A stretch of DNA of 64,000 bases from Nonomuraea sp. NBC_00507 (GCF_036013525.1 NZ_CP107853.1:186001-250000), one strand, 5' to 3'; counted from the first letter of the stretch, positions 1 to 11,750 are shown. The notes: generated by a model from the letters alone, not told the origin. Numbers and translations: made by a program.

Positions 1-492
1 GTCCATGCCCCGCGGCCGGTCGACCTTGTCCTGGTCGACCTCGTGGAACATGACCTGCTCGGTCAGACCGAAGGTGTAGTTGCCGTTGCCGTCGAACTGC
101 TTGGGCGACAGGCCGCGGAAGTCCCGGATACGGGGCAGCGCCAGCGCCAGCAGCCGGTCCAGGAACTCCCACATGCGGTCGCCGCGCAGCGTGACGTGCG
201 CGCCGATCGGCATGCCCTCACGCAGCTTGAACTGCGCGATGGACTTGCGGGCCCGGACCACGGCCGGCTTCTGGCCGGTGATCGCGGTGAGGTCGCGGAC
301 GGCGCCCTCGATGAGCTTCGAGTCGCGAGCCGCCTCGCCGACGCCCATGTTGACCTTGATCTTGGTCAGGGCCGGGATCTGCATGACGTTCTCGATGCCG
401 AACTGCTCGCGAAGCTGCTGCGCGATCTCCTCGCGGTACTTCGTCTTGAGTCGCGGCGTCGGACGCTCGGTCTCAGTGGTCGTGGCGGTCAT
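1..492 (-). CDS. rplE: 50S ribosomal protein L5 (3' end cut by window edge)
   Basis: L5 binds 5S rRNA in the central protuberance of the large subunit. The visible 164 residues carry the L5 core, including the stretches [10 protein letters not shown] and FGLTEQVMF; the family is usually about 180-187 residues, so roughly 20 C-terminal residues lie beyond base 1. The ATG at 492 overlaps the rplX stop by one base (TGATG), which fixes the start and implies translational coupling. It is the last visible gene of the spc-type cluster rplN-rplX-rplE. Confidence 0.95.
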   Translation of the reverse strand, partial: MTATTTETERPTPRLKTKYREEIAQQLREQFGIENVMQIPALTKIKVNMGVGEAARDSKLIEGAVRDLTAITGQKPAVVRARKSIAQFKLREGMPIGAHVTLRGDRMWEFLDRLLALALPRIRDFRGLSPKQFDGNGNYTFGLTEQVMFHEVDQDKVDRPRGMD

Positions 493-803
493 CAGCTGTC
501 CTCACCCGTCTTCTCGTCGGCCTTCTTCTCGTCGGCCTTCTTGTCGGCGGGCTTGTCGTCCTTGAGCTTCTTCACGTTCGAGACGTGGATCGGGGCCTCC
601 ATGGTCTGCACGCCACCCGTCTTGGCGCCGCGCGGACCCTGGTTGGACTCCTTCTCGTGCTTCTTGATCATGTTGACGCCCTCGACCACCACGCGGTCCT
701 CGCGCGGGAGAGCGGCGATCACACGGCCCTTGGCACCCTTGTCCTTGCCCGCGATGACCTGAACCAGGTCACCCTTCTTCACATGCAACGACTTCGGCAT
801 CAC
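492..803 (-). CDS. rplX: 50S ribosomal protein L24
   Basis: L24 is an early-assembly protein that binds 23S rRNA domain I. The 103-residue product has the KOW-type N-terminus with [18 protein letters not shown] near residues 8-26 and the [10 protein letters not shown] segment, both typical of bacterial L24. The last 25 or so residues are a Lys/Asp/Glu-rich tail with repeated KADEK units, a low-complexity extension. Its start overlaps the end of rplN by four bases (ATGA) and its stop overlaps rplE by one base, so the three genes are one coupled unit. Confidence 0.97.
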   Translation of the reverse strand: MMPKSLHVKKGDLVQVIAGKDKGAKGRVIAALPREDRVVVEGVNMIKKHEKESNQGPRGAKTGGVQTMEAPIHVSNVKKLKDDKPADKKADEKKADEKTGEDS

Positions 804-1171
804 AGCACCTCCGGGGCGAGCGAGATGATCCGCATGAACTTCTTGTCACGCAGCTCGCGACCGACCGGGCCGAAGATACGAGTGCCGCGAGGGTCACCGC
901 TGTCCTTGATGATGACGGCGGCGTTCTCGTCGAAGCGGATGTAGGAGCCGTCGGGCCGGCGGCGCTCCTTGACCGTGCGGACGATGACGGCCTTGACCAC
1001 GTCGCCCTTCTTGACGCCAGTGCTGCCGGGCAGCGCGTCCTTGACAGTGGCGACGATGACGTCGCCGATACCGGCGTAGCGTCGGCCCGAGCCACCGAGA
1101 ACACGGATGCAAAGGATCTCCTTTGCGCCCGTGTTGTCGGCGACCTTGAGCCGCGACTCCTGCTGGATCAC
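800..1171 (-). CDS. rplN: 50S ribosomal protein L14
   Basis: L14 lies at the subunit interface of the large subunit, next to L19 and bridge B8. The 123-residue length equals the family norm. The start [18 protein letters not shown] and the segments [14 protein letters not shown] and [10 protein letters not shown] are diagnostic. It is the first gene of the spc cluster and is separated from rpsQ by a 190-base gap holding strong hairpins. An AGGAG lies just upstream of the GTG start. It overlaps rplX by four bases. Confidence 0.98.
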   Translation of the reverse strand: MIQQESRLKVADNTGAKEILCIRVLGGSGRRYAGIGDVIVATVKDALPGSTGVKKGDVVKAVIVRTVKERRRPDGSYIRFDENAAVIIKDSGDPRGTRIFGPVGRELRDKKFMRIISLAPEVL

Positions 1172-1312
1172 GTTGAACTCCTGTTAGTCGCGCCGGTTCT
1201 CATTTCTGAGCCTGGCGGAACCGTCGTTGTCTTGTTCCCACGGCCACAGCCCTCGCTGAGGGCCGCACCGCAGGCGACGCGGGACCAGGTGGCCCCGCGT
1301 CCTTGGACGCCG

Positions 1313-1339
1313 TCGTGGGGGCTCTGAGAGCCCCCACGA
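1313..1339 (-). terminator. Perfect hairpin after rpsQ, S10/spc operon boundary
   Basis: A 13-base arm (1313-1325) is perfectly complementary to 1327-1339, giving about 11 bp with a 5-base loop. It lies about 22 bases after the rpsQ stop on the minus strand. There is no U tract, as is common in actinobacteria. A second hairpin (1276-1283 with 1294-1301) and a small one (about 1249-1263) follow in the same 190-base rpsQ-rplN gap. Termination or attenuation is inferred from position. Confidence 0.6.
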
Positions 1340-1361
1340 GGCGCGGTATATCCGAGAGGGC

Positions 1362-1652
1362 CTACTTGGCCTTCTCGAGGATCTCCACGACCCTCCACCG
1401 CTTGGTGGCGGAGAGGGGGCGGGTCTCCATGAGCAGCACGCGGTCGCCGACGCCGCAGGCGTTGGCCTCGTCGTGTGCCTTGTACTTGGTCGTACGGCGG
1501 ATGACCTTGCCGTACAGACGGTGCTTCACGCGGTCCTCGACGGCGACGACGACGGTCTTGTCCATCTTGTCGCTGACGACCAGGCCCTCGCGGACCTTGC
1601 GGAAGTGCCGCGCGTTCTCGGTGGTGTTCTCAGTGGTCTCGGTCTCAGCCAT
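1362..1652 (-). CDS. rpsQ: 30S ribosomal protein S17
   Basis: S17 is a primary 16S rRNA-binding protein of the 30S body. The 96-residue product carries [23 protein letters not shown] and the [13 protein letters not shown] motif near the C-terminus. The N-terminal 18 residues are Thr/Glu-rich, a common actinobacterial extension. The start overlaps rpmC by eight bases. It closes the S10-type operon: a strong hairpin follows, then the 190-base gap before rplN. Confidence 0.97.
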   Translation of the reverse strand: MAETETTENTTENARHFRKVREGLVVSDKMDKTVVVAVEDRVKHRLYGKVIRRTTKYKAHDEANACGVGDRVLLMETRPLSATKRWRVVEILEKAK

Positions 1653-1884
1653 CGCTCGTCTCCTTCTCGACCGTGACGATGCCGAGCTCGCGCTCGCGCA
1701 TCACGGTGTAGATACGGGCGATCTCGCGGCGGACGGCACGCAACCGCCCGTGGCTCTCCAACTGACCGGTCGCCGCCTGGAAGCGGAGGTTGAACAGCTC
1801 CTCCTTGGCTTCCTTGAGCTTCTGGACCAGGGTGTCCTGGTCCTCCACTCGCAGCTCGCCGGCGGTCAGGCCCTTAGCCATCAC
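1645..1884 (-). CDS. rpmC: 50S ribosomal protein L29
   Basis: L29 sits at the polypeptide exit tunnel near L23 and contributes to the docking surface for nascent-chain factors. The 79-residue product shows the two-helix family pattern: [27 protein letters not shown], then [26 protein letters not shown]. It overlaps rplP by four bases upstream and rpsQ by eight bases downstream, so all three are probably translated in a coupled way. Confidence 0.97.
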   Translation of the reverse strand: MMAKGLTAGELRVEDQDTLVQKLKEAKEELFNLRFQAATGQLESHGRLRAVRREIARIYTVMRERELGIVTVEKETSDG

Positions 1885-2300
1885 GCCTCACCCACTTCAC
1901 GCTTAACGATCTTGCACTTCATCGGGAGCTTGTGAATCGCCCTGGTGAGCGCCTCACGCGCCACCGACTCCGCCACGCCGGACAGCTCGAACATCACGCG
2001 TCCGGGCTTGACGTTGGCGATCCACCACTCCGGCGAGCCCTTACCGGAACCCATGCGGGTCTCGGCGGGCTTCTTGGTGAGCGGGCGGTCGGGGTAGATG
2101 TTGATCCACACCTTGCCACCACGGCGGATGTGACGGGTCATCGCGATACGAGCGGACTCGATCTGACGGTTGGTCACGTAAGAGTGCTCAATCGCCTGAA
2201 TGCCGAACTCGCCGAACGTGACCCTGGTGCCGCCCTTGGCGGCTCCGCTGCGGTCGGGCCGGTGCTGCTTGCGGTGCTTGACCCTGCGCGGGATCAGCAT
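1881..2300 (-). CDS. rplP: 50S ribosomal protein L16
   Basis: L16 contacts the A site and helps shape the peptidyl transferase centre. The 139-residue product begins [17 protein letters not shown] and contains [23 protein letters not shown]-like and [18 protein letters not shown] segments, all strongly conserved. The length is standard. Two bases separate it from rpsC upstream and it overlaps rpmC by four bases. Confidence 0.98.
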   Translation of the reverse strand: MLIPRRVKHRKQHRPDRSGAAKGGTRVTFGEFGIQAIEHSYVTNRQIESARIAMTRHIRRGGKVWINIYPDRPLTKKPAETRMGSGKGSPEWWIANVKPGRVMFELSGVAESVAREALTRAIHKLPMKCKIVKREVGEA

Positions 2301-2302
2301 GG

Positions 2303-3136
2303 TCAGCTCCCTTCAGCACCCGGCTGCGCGGCCGGGCCGGTCTCGGGGGCAGCCTGGGAGGCGGCCTCAGTACGGGGGGCGCGGCCACCACCGCGACGCG
2401 GGCGGTCGCCACCACCACGGCGGGGACGCTCGCCACCGCCACGACGGTCGTCGCGCTCGCGACGCTGGCCGGCACGAGCACCGGCGGCAGCCGCCTCGCG
2501 CTCGGCGCGGCTGGTCGGAGCCTCGCCCTTGTAGATCCAGACCTTCACGCCGATGCGGCCGAAGGTCGTGCGGGCCTCGTAGAAGCCGTAGTCGATGTCC
2601 GCGCGGAGCGTGTGCAGTGGCACGCGACCCTCGCGGTAGAACTCCGACCTCGACATCTCAGCGCCGCCCAGACGACCCGCGCACTGGACACGGATGCCCT
2701 TGGCGCCGGACTTCATGGCCGACTGCATCGCCTTGCGCATGGCACGGCGGAACGAGACACGGCTGGACAGCTGCTCGGCCACGCCCTGCGCGACGAGCTG
2801 CGCGTCGATCTCCGGGTTCTTGACCTCGAGGATGTTGAGCTGGACCTGCTTCTTGGTCAGCTTCTCCAGGTCGCCACGGATACGGTCCGCCTCGGCGCCG
2901 CGCCGGCCGATCACGATGCCGGGCCGCGCGGTGTGGATGTCCACCTGCACGCGGTCCGTGGTGCGCTCGATCTCGACCTTGGAGATGCCGGCCCGCTCCA
3001 TGCCCTTCTGCAGCATGCGGCGGATCGCCACGTCCTCGGCGACGTACGACTTGTACAGCTTGTCGGCGTACCACCGGCTCTTGAAGTCGGTCGTGATGCC
3101 GAGGCGGAACCCGTGCGGGTTAACCTTCTGGCCCAC
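2303..3136 (-). CDS. rpsC: 30S ribosomal protein S3 with Arg/Gly-rich C-terminal tail
   Basis: S3 lines the mRNA entry channel of the 30S head. Residues 1-215 carry the KH-2 domain ([13 protein letters not shown]) and the S3 C-terminal domain ([31 protein letters not shown], then KVWIYKGE). The product is 277 residues against about 233 in E. coli. The extra tail is Arg/Gly-rich with two RPRRGGG units and ends in an Ala/Pro/Glu segment. The start overlaps the rplV stop by one base. Confidence 0.97.
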   Translation of the reverse strand: MGQKVNPHGFRLGITTDFKSRWYADKLYKSYVAEDVAIRRMLQKGMERAGISKVEIERTTDRVQVDIHTARPGIVIGRRGAEADRIRGDLEKLTKKQVQLNILEVKNPEIDAQLVAQGVAEQLSSRVSFRRAMRKAMQSAMKSGAKGIRVQCAGRLGGAEMSRSEFYREGRVPLHTLRADIDYGFYEARTTFGRIGVKVWIYKGEAPTSRAEREAAAAGARAGQRRERDDRRGGGERPRRGGGDRPRRGGGRAPRTEAASQAAPETGPAAQPGAEGS

Positions 3137-3489
3137 TATCGGGTCCTTCCCTTCGGCTCGCGGGACTCCACGATCACAGTGATGTGGCTCGTCCGCTTGT
3201 TGATCCGATAGGCGCGACCCTGTGCACGCGGACGGAACCGCTTCAGCGTCGGGCCCTCGTCGACCCAGGCCCGGCTGACGACGAGCGTCTGCGGGTCGAG
3301 GTCGAAGTTGTGCTCAGCGTTCGCCATGGCGCTGCTGAGCACCTTGAAGATCGGCTCGCTCGCCGACTGGGGAGCGAACTGCAGCACGGCCTGCGCCTCC
3401 GAAGCGGGCAGCCCGCGAATGAGGTCCACCACACGGCGGGCCTTCTGGGGCGTGACACGGACGAACCGCGCCTGAGCCCTGGCTTCCAT
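3136..3489 (-). CDS. rplV: 50S ribosomal protein L22
   Basis: L22 spans the large subunit and its beta-hairpin forms part of the exit tunnel, next to the macrolide site. The 117-residue product begins [26 protein letters not shown] and carries the hairpin region [33 protein letters not shown]. No insertion or deletion is evident in the hairpin by eye. It lies 24 bases after rpsS and overlaps rpsC by one base. Confidence 0.98.
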   Translation of the reverse strand: MEARAQARFVRVTPQKARRVVDLIRGLPASEAQAVLQFAPQSASEPIFKVLSSAMANAEHNFDLDPQTLVVSRAWVDEGPTLKRFRPRAQGRAYRINKRTSHITVIVESREPKGRTR

Positions 3490-3513
3490 CGCTTTCTCCT
3501 ACTTCCGGGACGC

Positions 3514-3792
3514 TTACCGCCGGCTGCGGCGGTCTTCCTTGACGTGGCTGCGGAACGTCCGCGTGGGGGCGAACTCTCCGAGCTTGTGGCCGATCATGGA
3601 CTCGGTGACGAACACCGGGACGTGCTTGCGGCCGTCGTGCACGGCGATCGTGTGCCCGAGCATGTCGGGAACGATCATGGAGCGCCGCGACCACGTCTTG
3701 ATGACGGTTTTGGTGCCCTTCTCGTTCTGGGCGTCCACCTTCTTGGCGAGGTGGTCGTCCACGAAGGGACCCTTCTTAAGGCTACGTGGCAT
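3514..3792 (-). CDS. rpsS: 30S ribosomal protein S19
   Basis: S19 sits in the 30S head and contacts 16S rRNA with S13. The 92-residue product begins [20 protein letters not shown] and contains the conserved [48 protein letters not shown] block, all as expected for the family. The length is normal. It follows rplB by 11 bases and a clear AGGAG precedes the start. Confidence 0.98.
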   Translation of the reverse strand: MPRSLKKGPFVDDHLAKKVDAQNEKGTKTVIKTWSRRSMIVPDMLGHTIAVHDGRKHVPVFVTESMIGHKLGEFAPTRTFRSHVKEDRRSRR

Positions 3793-3803
3793 TTCGGCTG
3801 CTC

Positions 3804-4640
3804 CTACCGCTTCTTCCTCTTGCTCCGACGACGGATGATCAGCCGGTCGCTGGACTTGTTGGCCTGGCGGGTGCGCCCCTCGGGCTTGCCCTTCGGGTTC
3901 ACCGGGTGGCGACCACCGGAGGTCTTGCCCTCACCACCACCGTGCGGGTGGTCGACGGGGTTCATCGCGACACCGCGGACGGTGGGGCGCTTGCCCTTCC
4001 ACCGCATACGGCCGGCCTTGCCCCAGTTGATGTTGGCCTGCTCGGCGTTGCCGACCTGGCCCACCGTCGCCCGGCAGCGCACGTCGACCATGCGCATCTC
4101 ACCGGACGGCATACGCAGGGTGGCGTACTGGCCTTCCTTGGCGAGCAGCTGGATCTGGGCACCCGCGCTACGGCCGAGCTTGGCGCCGCCGCCCGGACGG
4201 AGCTCCACCGCGTGGATGAAGGTACCGGTCGGGATGTTGCGCAGCGGCAGGCAGTTGCCCGGCTTGATGTCGGCCGCGGGGCCGTTCTCGATACGATCGC
4301 CCTGCTTGAGGCCGGTCGGCGCGATGATGTAGCGCTTCTCGCCGTCGGCGTAGTGGAGCAGAGCGATATTGGCGGTGCGGTTGGGGTCGTACTCGATGTG
4401 AGCGACCTTGGCCGGAATGCCGTCCTTGTCATGCCTACGGAAGTCAATGATCCGGTAGGCGCGCTTGTGACCGCCGCCCTGGTGGCGTGCGGTGACCCGG
4501 CCGTGTACGTTGCGGCCGCCCTTGCCGTGAAGGGGCGCAAGCAACGACTTCTCGGGCTCGCTGCGGGTGATCTCGGAGAAGTCCGAGACACTCGATCCGC
4601 GGCGACCCGGAGTGGTCGGCTTGTACTTACGGATGCCCAT
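3804..4640 (-). CDS. rplB: 50S ribosomal protein L2
   Basis: L2 is a core 23S rRNA-binding protein needed for subunit association and peptidyl transferase assembly. The 278-residue product starts [17 protein letters not shown] and carries the conserved [14 protein letters not shown] region near residues 226-239, which includes the histidine tied to peptidyl transferase activity. The Lys/Arg-rich C-terminus is typical. A 103-base gap, unusual for this operon position, separates it from rplW and holds small hairpins. Confidence 0.98.
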   Translation of the reverse strand: MGIRKYKPTTPGRRGSSVSDFSEITRSEPEKSLLAPLHGKGGRNVHGRVTARHQGGGHKRAYRIIDFRRHDKDGIPAKVAHIEYDPNRTANIALLHYADGEKRYIIAPTGLKQGDRIENGPAADIKPGNCLPLRNIPTGTFIHAVELRPGGGAKLGRSAGAQIQLLAKEGQYATLRMPSGEMRMVDVRCRATVGQVGNAEQANINWGKAGRMRWKGKRPTVRGVAMNPVDHPHGGGEGKTSGGRHPVNPKGKPEGRTRQANKSSDRLIIRRRSKRKKR

Positions 4641-4707
4641 CTTTTTCGTTCATCCTTCGTCGGTTACATGGATGAGCCCGCCGCACCGAAGTGCGACGGT
4701 CTCGCCC

Positions 4708-4728
4708 CGCGGGCCTGTTCGGCCCGCG
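4708..4728 (-). promoter_or_regulatory. Hairpin in the rplW-rplB gap
   Basis: An 8-bp perfect stem (4708-4715 with 4721-4728, loop of 5) lies between rplW and rplB, together with a 4-bp GCAC/GTGC mini-hairpin at about 4683-4694. The genes are usually about 20 bases apart in this operon, so the 103-base structured spacer may set relative expression or be a processing site. Function is inferred only from position. Confidence 0.4.
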
Positions 4729-4743
4729 CACTATCTGTGGCTG

Positions 4744-5046
4744 CTAGCCGATCTGACCGAAGATGTCGATCCGATCGCCCTCAACCAGGCTCACGATCGC
4801 GCGCTTGGTGTCGGGACGCTTGCCGAAACCGGTGCGGGTGCGCTTGCGCTTGCCCTGCCGGTTGATCGTGTTCACGTCGGTGACCTTGACCCCGAAGATC
4901 TGCTCAACAGCGATCTTGACCTGGGTCTTGTTCGCGGTCGTCTTCACCAGGAACGTGTACTTGTTGTGCTCATCGATCAGGCCGTAGCTCTTCTCAGAGA
5001 CGACCGGCTTGATGATGACGTCGCGCGGGTCGGCGATCTTGTCCAT
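4744..5046 (-). CDS. rplW: 50S ribosomal protein L23
   Basis: L23 lies at the tunnel exit and is the docking site for trigger factor and SRP. The 100-residue product has [27 protein letters not shown] at the N-terminus and the loop region with [21 protein letters not shown], all family-typical. Its start and the stop of rplD overlap by one base (TGATG), so the start is well supported. Confidence 0.98.
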   Translation of the reverse strand: MDKIADPRDVIIKPVVSEKSYGLIDEHNKYTFLVKTTANKTQVKIAVEQIFGVKVTDVNTINRQGKRKRTRTGFGKRPDTKRAIVSLVEGDRIDIFGQIG

Positions 5047-5696
5047 CAGGCCTCTTCCTTCCCGCCGTTGCTCAGTCTGGCCACGACCTGGTCGTACGCC
5101 TCCTGGGTGAAGACCACGTCGTCGGACACGAGCACGTCGTACGTGTTGAGCTGCCCCGCGTCCAGCAGGTGGACCTCAGGGGCGTTGCGCAGGCTCAGCC
5201 ACGTCATCTCGTCGGCCTCGTCGACCACGACGAGCACGCGCCGCCCCTGCGTGACCTTGCGCAGCGCCTCGAGCGCGGCCTTGGTCTTGGGGGTCTCCCC
5301 CGTGACCAGCGAGCTGACCACGTGGACGCGGCCGCCGCTCGCGCGGTCGGACAGCGCGCCGCGCAGGGCGGCGGCCTTCATCTTCTTGGGCGTGCGCTGA
5401 GAGTAGTCACGCGGCAGGGGACCGTGAACGACCCCACCGCCGGCGAACTGCGGCGCACGGGTCGAGCCCTGACGGGCGCGGCCGGTGCCCTTCTGGCGGT
5501 ACGGCTTCTTGCCGCCGCCGGAGACCTCACCACGGGTCTTGGCCTTGTGAGTGCCCTGCCGGCGAGCGGCGAGCTGGGCCACGACCACCTGGTGGATCAG
5601 CGGAACGTTGACCTTGGTGCCGAAGATGTTTTCGGGCAGGTCAACCGTGCCGGTCTTCGCCCCGCTGGGGTCGAGGACGTCGATAGTGGTGCTCAC
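5046..5696 (-). CDS. rplD: 50S ribosomal protein L4
   Basis: L4 contributes the second loop of the exit tunnel constriction; in E. coli it also represses the S10 operon. The 216-residue product carries the extended tunnel loop [33 protein letters not shown] near residues 46-78 and the Rossmann-like body after it. The start overlaps rplC by four bases. Whether L4 autoregulates here is unknown, although a large hairpin lies in the rpsJ upstream region. Confidence 0.98.
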   Translation of the reverse strand: MSTTIDVLDPSGAKTGTVDLPENIFGTKVNVPLIHQVVVAQLAARRQGTHKAKTRGEVSGGGKKPYRQKGTGRARQGSTRAPQFAGGGVVHGPLPRDYSQRTPKKMKAAALRGALSDRASGGRVHVVSSLVTGETPKTKAALEALRKVTQGRRVLVVVDEADEMTWLSLRNAPEVHLLDAGQLNTYDVLVSDDVVFTQEAYDQVVARLSNGGKEEA

Positions 5697-6346
5697 TTGG
5701 ATGCCCCCTTCTTGGCAGCGGTACGGACGAGGACCAGGCTGCCGTTGGCGCCGGGGATCGCACCCTTGATCAGGATGAGACCGTTCTCGGCGTCCACGGA
5801 GTGAACCTTGAGGCTCTGCACAGTGGTGCGGACGTTACCCATCCGGCCAGCCATGCGCAGACCCTTGAAAACGCGGCCCGGGGTGGCGCAGCCACCGATG
5901 GAACCCGGCGAGCGGTGCTTGCGCTGCGTACCGTGCGACGCGCCCAGACCACCGAAGCCGTGCCGCTTCATGACACCGGCGAAGCCCTTGCCCTTGCTCT
6001 TGCCCGTCACGTCGACGAACTGGCCGGCCTCGAAGGTGTCGGCCAGCAGCTCCTGGCCCAGGGTGTAGTCGCTCGCGTCGTCGGTGCGGATCTCCGCGAA
6101 GTAACGGCGCGGGGTGATGTCGTGCTTACGCAGGTAGTCGCCGAGCGGCTTGTTGACCTTCCGGGGGTCGACCTGCCCGAAGCCGAGCTGGATGGCGGAG
6201 TAGCCGTCCTTCTCTGCGGTGCGGACGCGGGTCACCACGCACGGACCGGCCTCGACCACGGTCACCGGAACCATCCGGTTGTCCGCGTCGAAGACCTGGG
6301 TCATGCCGAGCTTCTTGCCCAGGACGCCCTTCATCGTCTTAGCCAT
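5693..6346 (-). CDS. rplC: 50S ribosomal protein L3
   Basis: L3 is an early-assembly protein whose loop reaches towards the peptidyl transferase centre. The 217-residue product contains [13 protein letters not shown] at the N-terminus and the conserved central block [34 protein letters not shown], which includes the glutamine-bearing GxxGGxxxHG-type loop. The length is normal. It lies 14 bases after rpsJ and overlaps rplD by four bases. Confidence 0.98.
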   Translation of the reverse strand: MAKTMKGVLGKKLGMTQVFDADNRMVPVTVVEAGPCVVTRVRTAEKDGYSAIQLGFGQVDPRKVNKPLGDYLRKHDITPRRYFAEIRTDDASDYTLGQELLADTFEAGQFVDVTGKSKGKGFAGVMKRHGFGGLGASHGTQRKHRSPGSIGGCATPGRVFKGLRMAGRMGNVRTTVQSLKVHSVDAENGLILIKGAIPGANGSLVLVRTAAKKGASK

Positions 6347-6360
6347 GTCAGTGCGTTCCC

Positions 6361-6669
6361 TCAGAGCTTGATCGAAATGTCGACACCCGCGGGAAGGTCG
6401 AGCCGCATGAGCGAGTCAACCGTCTTGGGGGTCGGGTCGATGATGTCAATCAGCCGCTTGTGCGTGCGCATCTCGAAGTGCTCGCGGCTGTCCTTGTACT
6501 TGTGCGGCGAGCGGATGACGCAGTACACGTTCTTCTCGGTCGGCAGCGGCACCGGGCCCGCGACCTTCGCGCCAGTCCGCGTCACCGTCTCGACGATCTT
6601 CTTGGCCGAGCTGTCGATGACCTCGTGGTCATAGGCCTTGAGCCGAATGCGGATCTTCTGTCCCGCCAT
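6361..6669 (-). CDS. rpsJ: 30S ribosomal protein S10 (NusE)
   Basis: S10 is a 30S head protein and, as NusE, also joins the NusB-containing antitermination complex. The ATG at 6669 gives [22 protein letters not shown] and 102 residues, the exact family length. An in-frame extension to 6786 exists but adds 39 non-conserved residues, so the internal start was chosen. It is the first gene of the S10 operon and follows the tuf terminator region. Confidence 0.97.
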   Translation of the reverse strand: MAGQKIRIRLKAYDHEVIDSSAKKIVETVTRTGAKVAGPVPLPTEKNVYCVIRSPHKYKDSREHFEMRTHKRLIDIIDPTPKTVDSLMRLDLPAGVDISIKL

Positions 6670-6791
6670 AGTGGCCTCGGTGTCCTTCGCTGTCGTCTGA
6701 AAAAGTATCGTGCGGCCTGTTGCCGCTGTGCTGGTGCAGGCCAGAGCCTGCTTGACCCCACGAGGCAGACGCAGTCGATCTGCCATTTCTT

Positions 6792-6845
6792 CCGTGATCC
6801 GGCAGTGACTTCGGTCACGAGGCCGAAGCTACTGCTGGATCACGG
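6792..6845 (-). promoter_or_regulatory. Long imperfect hairpin between tuf and rpsJ
   Basis: Bases 6792-6814 pair with 6823-6845 over 23 positions, with two A-C mismatches and one G-U pair in the minus-strand RNA, around an 8-base loop. It lies about 80 bases after the tuf stop and about 120 bases before the rpsJ start. It may be a second tuf terminator or part of an S10 leader. A GATACT-like -10 for rpsJ sits downstream at about 6706-6711, so the hairpin could be outside the rpsJ transcript. Confidence 0.45.
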
Positions 6846-6871
6846 CGCTTTGCGTGAGGCTCTTACGTGGT

Positions 6872-6909
6872 GCGGCGGTCGGACCCGGATGTTCGGGGCC
6901 GACCGCCGC
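6872..6909 (-). terminator. tuf terminator hairpin
   Basis: An 11-bp perfect stem (6872-6882 with 6899-6909) contains an inner CCCG/CGGG pair. It begins 13 bases after the tuf stop on the minus strand. The strong GC stem without a U tract is the usual actinobacterial form. Confidence 0.65.
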
Positions 6910-6922
6910 CCCGACGGTCTAG

Positions 6923-8116
6923 CTACTTGATGATCTTCACGACCCGGCCGGCGCCGACGGTGCGGCCACCCTCACGGATCGCGAACTTGAGGCCTTCCTC
7001 CATGGCGATGGGCTGGATCAGCTCAACGCGCATTTCGGTGTTGTCGCCCGGCATGACCATCTCGGTGCCCTCAGGGAGGTGCACGACACCGGTCACGTCA
7101 GTCGTACGGAAGTAGAACTGCGGGCGGTAGTTGTTGAAGAACGGCGTGTGGCGGCCGCCCTCGTCCTTGGACAGGATGTAGACCTGGCCGGTGAAATCGG
7201 TGTGCGGGGTCGTCGTGCCCGGCTTGATGATGCACTGGCCGCGCTCGACGTCGTCGCGCTTGATGCCGCGGAGCAGCAGGGCGGCGTTGTCACCGGCGTG
7301 ACCCTCGTCGAGCATCTTGTTGAACATCTCGATGCTGGTGACGGTGGTCGTGGTCTTCTCCGGCTTGATGCCGATGATGTCGACCTGCTCGTTGACCTTG
7401 ACGATGCCGCGCTCGATACGGCCGGTGACGACCGTGCCGCGACCGGTGATCGAGAAGACGTCCTCGACCGGCATGAGGAACGGCTTGTCCGTCTCACGCG
7501 GCGGCTCGGGAACGTTCTCGTCCACGGCGTTCATCAGCTCGACGATGCTGTCGGCCCACTTCTCGTCGCCCTCGAGAGCCTTGAGCGCGGAGACGCGGAC
7601 GACCGGCAGGTCGTCGCCGGGGAACTCCTGAGCGGACAGAAGCTCACGGACCTCCAGCTCGACGAGCTCGAGGATCTCCTCGTCGTCCACCATGTCGGCC
7701 TTGTTGAGGGCCACGACGATGTAGGGGACGCCGACCTGGCGGGCCAGGAGGACGTGCTCCTTCGTCTGCGGCATCGGGCCGTCGGTGGCGGCGACCACGA
7801 GGATGGCGCCGTCCATCTGAGCGGCACCGGTGATCATGTTCTTTACGTAGTCCGCGTGACCAGGGCAGTCAACGTGCGCGTAGTGACGCTTCTCCGTCTG
7901 GTACTCGACGTGCGCGATCGAGATCGTGATGCCACGAGCCTTCTCCTCCGGCGCCTTGTCGATCTTGTCGAACGGGGTCGCCTTGTTCAGCTCGGGGAAA
8001 CGGTCGTGAAGCACCTTGGTGATCGCCGCGGTCAGCGTGGTCTTGCCGTGGTCGATGTGTCCAATGGTGCCGATGTTCATGTGCGGCTTGGTCCGCTCGA
8101 ACTTGGCCTTGCCCAC
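6923..8116 (-). CDS. tuf: Elongation factor Tu
   Basis: EF-Tu delivers aminoacyl-tRNA to the ribosome as a GTP complex. The GTG start at 8116 ([16 protein letters not shown]) gives 397 residues, the family length, and is preceded by an AAGGAGA box; an in-frame ATG 42 bases upstream adds non-conserved sequence. The P-loop [17 protein letters not shown] and the C-terminal [15 protein letters not shown] block are intact. It follows fusA by about 150 bases with hairpins between them, and precedes the rpsJ operon. Confidence 0.98.
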   Translation of the reverse strand: MGKAKFERTKPHMNIGTIGHIDHGKTTLTAAITKVLHDRFPELNKATPFDKIDKAPEEKARGITISIAHVEYQTEKRHYAHVDCPGHADYVKNMITGAAQMDGAILVVAATDGPMPQTKEHVLLARQVGVPYIVVALNKADMVDDEEILELVELEVRELLSAQEFPGDDLPVVRVSALKALEGDEKWADSIVELMNAVDENVPEPPRETDKPFLMPVEDVFSITGRGTVVTGRIERGIVKVNEQVDIIGIKPEKTTTTVTSIEMFNKMLDEGHAGDNAALLLRGIKRDDVERGQCIIKPGTTTPHTDFTGQVYILSKDEGGRHTPFFNNYRPQFYFRTTDVTGVVHLPEGTEMVMPGDNTEMRVELIQPIAMEEGLKFAIREGGRTVGAGRVVKIIK

Positions 8117-8219
8117 TGGTTCTCTCCTTGAGAATCTGACTGACTTTCGTCTACACACTCGGGCCCGGGAACTCCCGAACCCCTTGGCGGCGGGGTGGCT
8201 CGCACCACCCCACCAGGGA

Positions 8220-8264
8220 CCAGGACAGAAGTCCTGGCTCGATCCCTCGCGGGATCGGACCAGG
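8220..8264 (-). terminator. Hairpins between fusA and tuf
   Basis: Immediately after the fusA stop on the minus strand, 8233-8246 pairs with 8251-8264 (14 bp, two mismatches, TCGC loop). An alternative 7-bp perfect stem is 8220-8226 with 8231-8237. The two share bases and are mutually exclusive, an attenuator-like arrangement. They probably reduce read-through from fusA or set the tuf 5' end. Confidence 0.5.
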
Positions 8265-8266
8265 AA

Positions 8267-10366
<2,100 letters not shown>

Positions 10367-10403
10367 TTTAACTCGCGTCCTCGTCGTCTCGTCGAACCCG
10401 CTG

Positions 10404-10874
10404 TTACCAGCGGTAGTGGGCGAAGGCCTTGTTGGACTCGGCCATCTTGTGGGTGTCCTCGCGCTTCTTGACGCTCGCCCCGAGGCCGTTGCTGGCGTCG
10501 AGGAGCTCGTTCATGAGGCGCTCGGTCATGGTCTTCTCGCGGCGGGCGCGGGAGTATTGCACCAGCCAGCGCAGGGCCAGGGTGGTGCTGCGCGCGGCGC
10601 GCACCTCAACCGGCACCTGGTAGGTCGCGCCACCGACACGGCGGCTGCGGACCTCGAGAGTCGGCTTGACGTTGTCGAGCGCGCGCTTCAGGGTGACGAC
10701 CGGGTCGTTGCCCGTCTTCTCCCTGCAGCCCTCGAGGGCGCCGTAGACGATCGACTGCGCGATGGAGCGCTTGCCGTCCAGGAGCACCTTGTTGATCAGA
10801 GCGGTCACCAGCGGCGAGCTGTAAACCGGGTCAGCCATGAGCTGACGACGGCCAGGAGAACCCTTACGAGGCAT
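10404..10874 (-). CDS. rpsG: 30S ribosomal protein S7
   Basis: S7 nucleates assembly of the 30S head and lies near the E site. The 156-residue product begins [37 protein letters not shown] and has [18 protein letters not shown] in the middle and [17 protein letters not shown] towards the C-terminus. All are family hallmarks and the length is standard. It follows rpsL by two bases and is part of the str operon. Confidence 0.98.
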   Translation of the reverse strand: MPRKGSPGRRQLMADPVYSSPLVTALINKVLLDGKRSIAQSIVYGALEGCREKTGNDPVVTLKRALDNVKPTLEVRSRRVGGATYQVPVEVRAARSTTLALRWLVQYSRARREKTMTERLMNELLDASNGLGASVKKREDTHKMAESNKAFAHYRW

Positions 10875-10876
10875 TG

Positions 10877-11251
10877 TTAGCTCTTCTCCTTCTTCGCGCC
10901 GTAGCGGCTACGGGCCTGCTTGCGGTTGCGGACACCCTGGGTGTCCAGCGAACCGCGGATGATCTTGTAGCGAACACCAGGCAGGTCCTTCACACGACCG
11001 CCACGCACGAGCACGATGGAGTGCTCCTGCAGGTTGTGACCCACACCGGGGATGTAGGCCGTGACCTCAATGCCGTTCGTGAGCCGAACGCGGGCCACCT
11101 TACGCAGTGCCGAGTTGGGCTTCTTCGGGGTCGTGGTGTAGACGCGCTGGCACACGCCGCGCCGCTGCGGACTCCCCTTGAGGGCAGGAGTCTTGGTCTT
11201 AGAGACCTTGTCCTGCCGGCCCTTGCGGACCAACTGCTGAATAGTGGGCAC
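10877..11251 (-). CDS. rpsL: 30S ribosomal protein S12
   Basis: S12 sits at the decoding centre. The GTG at 11251 gives 124 residues starting [15 protein letters not shown] and is preceded by GGAG at a 5-base spacing; longer in-frame starts add non-conserved sequence. The streptomycin-related residues are wild type: the PKKPNSA block around Lys43 and GGRVKDLPG around Lys88. It heads the str operon rpsL-rpsG-fusA-tuf, about 220 bases downstream of a good promoter. Confidence 0.97.
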   Translation of the reverse strand: MPTIQQLVRKGRQDKVSKTKTPALKGSPQRRGVCQRVYTTTPKKPNSALRKVARVRLTNGIEVTAYIPGVGHNLQEHSIVLVRGGRVKDLPGVRYKIIRGSLDTQGVRNRKQARSRYGAKKEKS

Positions 11252-11476
11252 TGCCACTCCGTTTCGTGCCTTGGCCGGTGTTACGTCAGTTGTGATGCAT
11301 TTCGCAGGTTCTGCCGGTGTCATGACCTGCTGGTTTTCTCTGTCTCGGTGCCCCCGCGCTCGGGCGTGTCGCGCTATTCACGCAGACGTCCCGCGAGGTT
11401 TACGAGCCAGGAAGCCGTCCCGCACTCGTAATGAGCGCACGGTCGAGAGCCCGCATAGAGACGGGCACGATGTCCA

Positions 11477-11505
11477 AGACTACCCAGGCCCATGCGACAC
11501 GTCAA
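11477..11505 (-). promoter_or_regulatory. str operon (rpsL) promoter
   Basis: On the minus strand the -35 is TTGACG (11505-11500) and the -10 is TAGTCT (11482-11477), with exactly 17 bases between. This fits the housekeeping sigma consensus of actinobacteria. The predicted start near 11470 leaves a leader of about 220 bases before the rpsL GTG. Confidence 0.7.
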
Positions 11506-11750
11506 AACGGCGCGGCAAGGCTGATCAGCCATGCCACTCCGGGTCGCCGGGGCCTATCTCATCCAGCCCATCTACAGCTCCACGCTCATGATATAGGCTC
11601 CCGCCGCCTTCCGTCCCCGGTACGCCCAACCGTCACCCGACCGCGACCAATCGCCACCCCCCACCACGGCCCACAGCGCACCGTAGAGACGAGCGGCTCA
11701 CGCCCCGCCCTGGAACTCGGCCCCCTGTGCGTCGTAACGGCGGTGCACCA

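Noticed and set aside
6670..6786. Extended S10 start at 6786
   Set aside because: The 39 extra residues are not S10-like; the internal ATG gives the exact family length.
10877..11251. Streptomycin-resistance change in rpsL
   Set aside because: Lys43 and Lys88 regions (PKKPNSA and GGRVKDLPG) are the wild-type forms.
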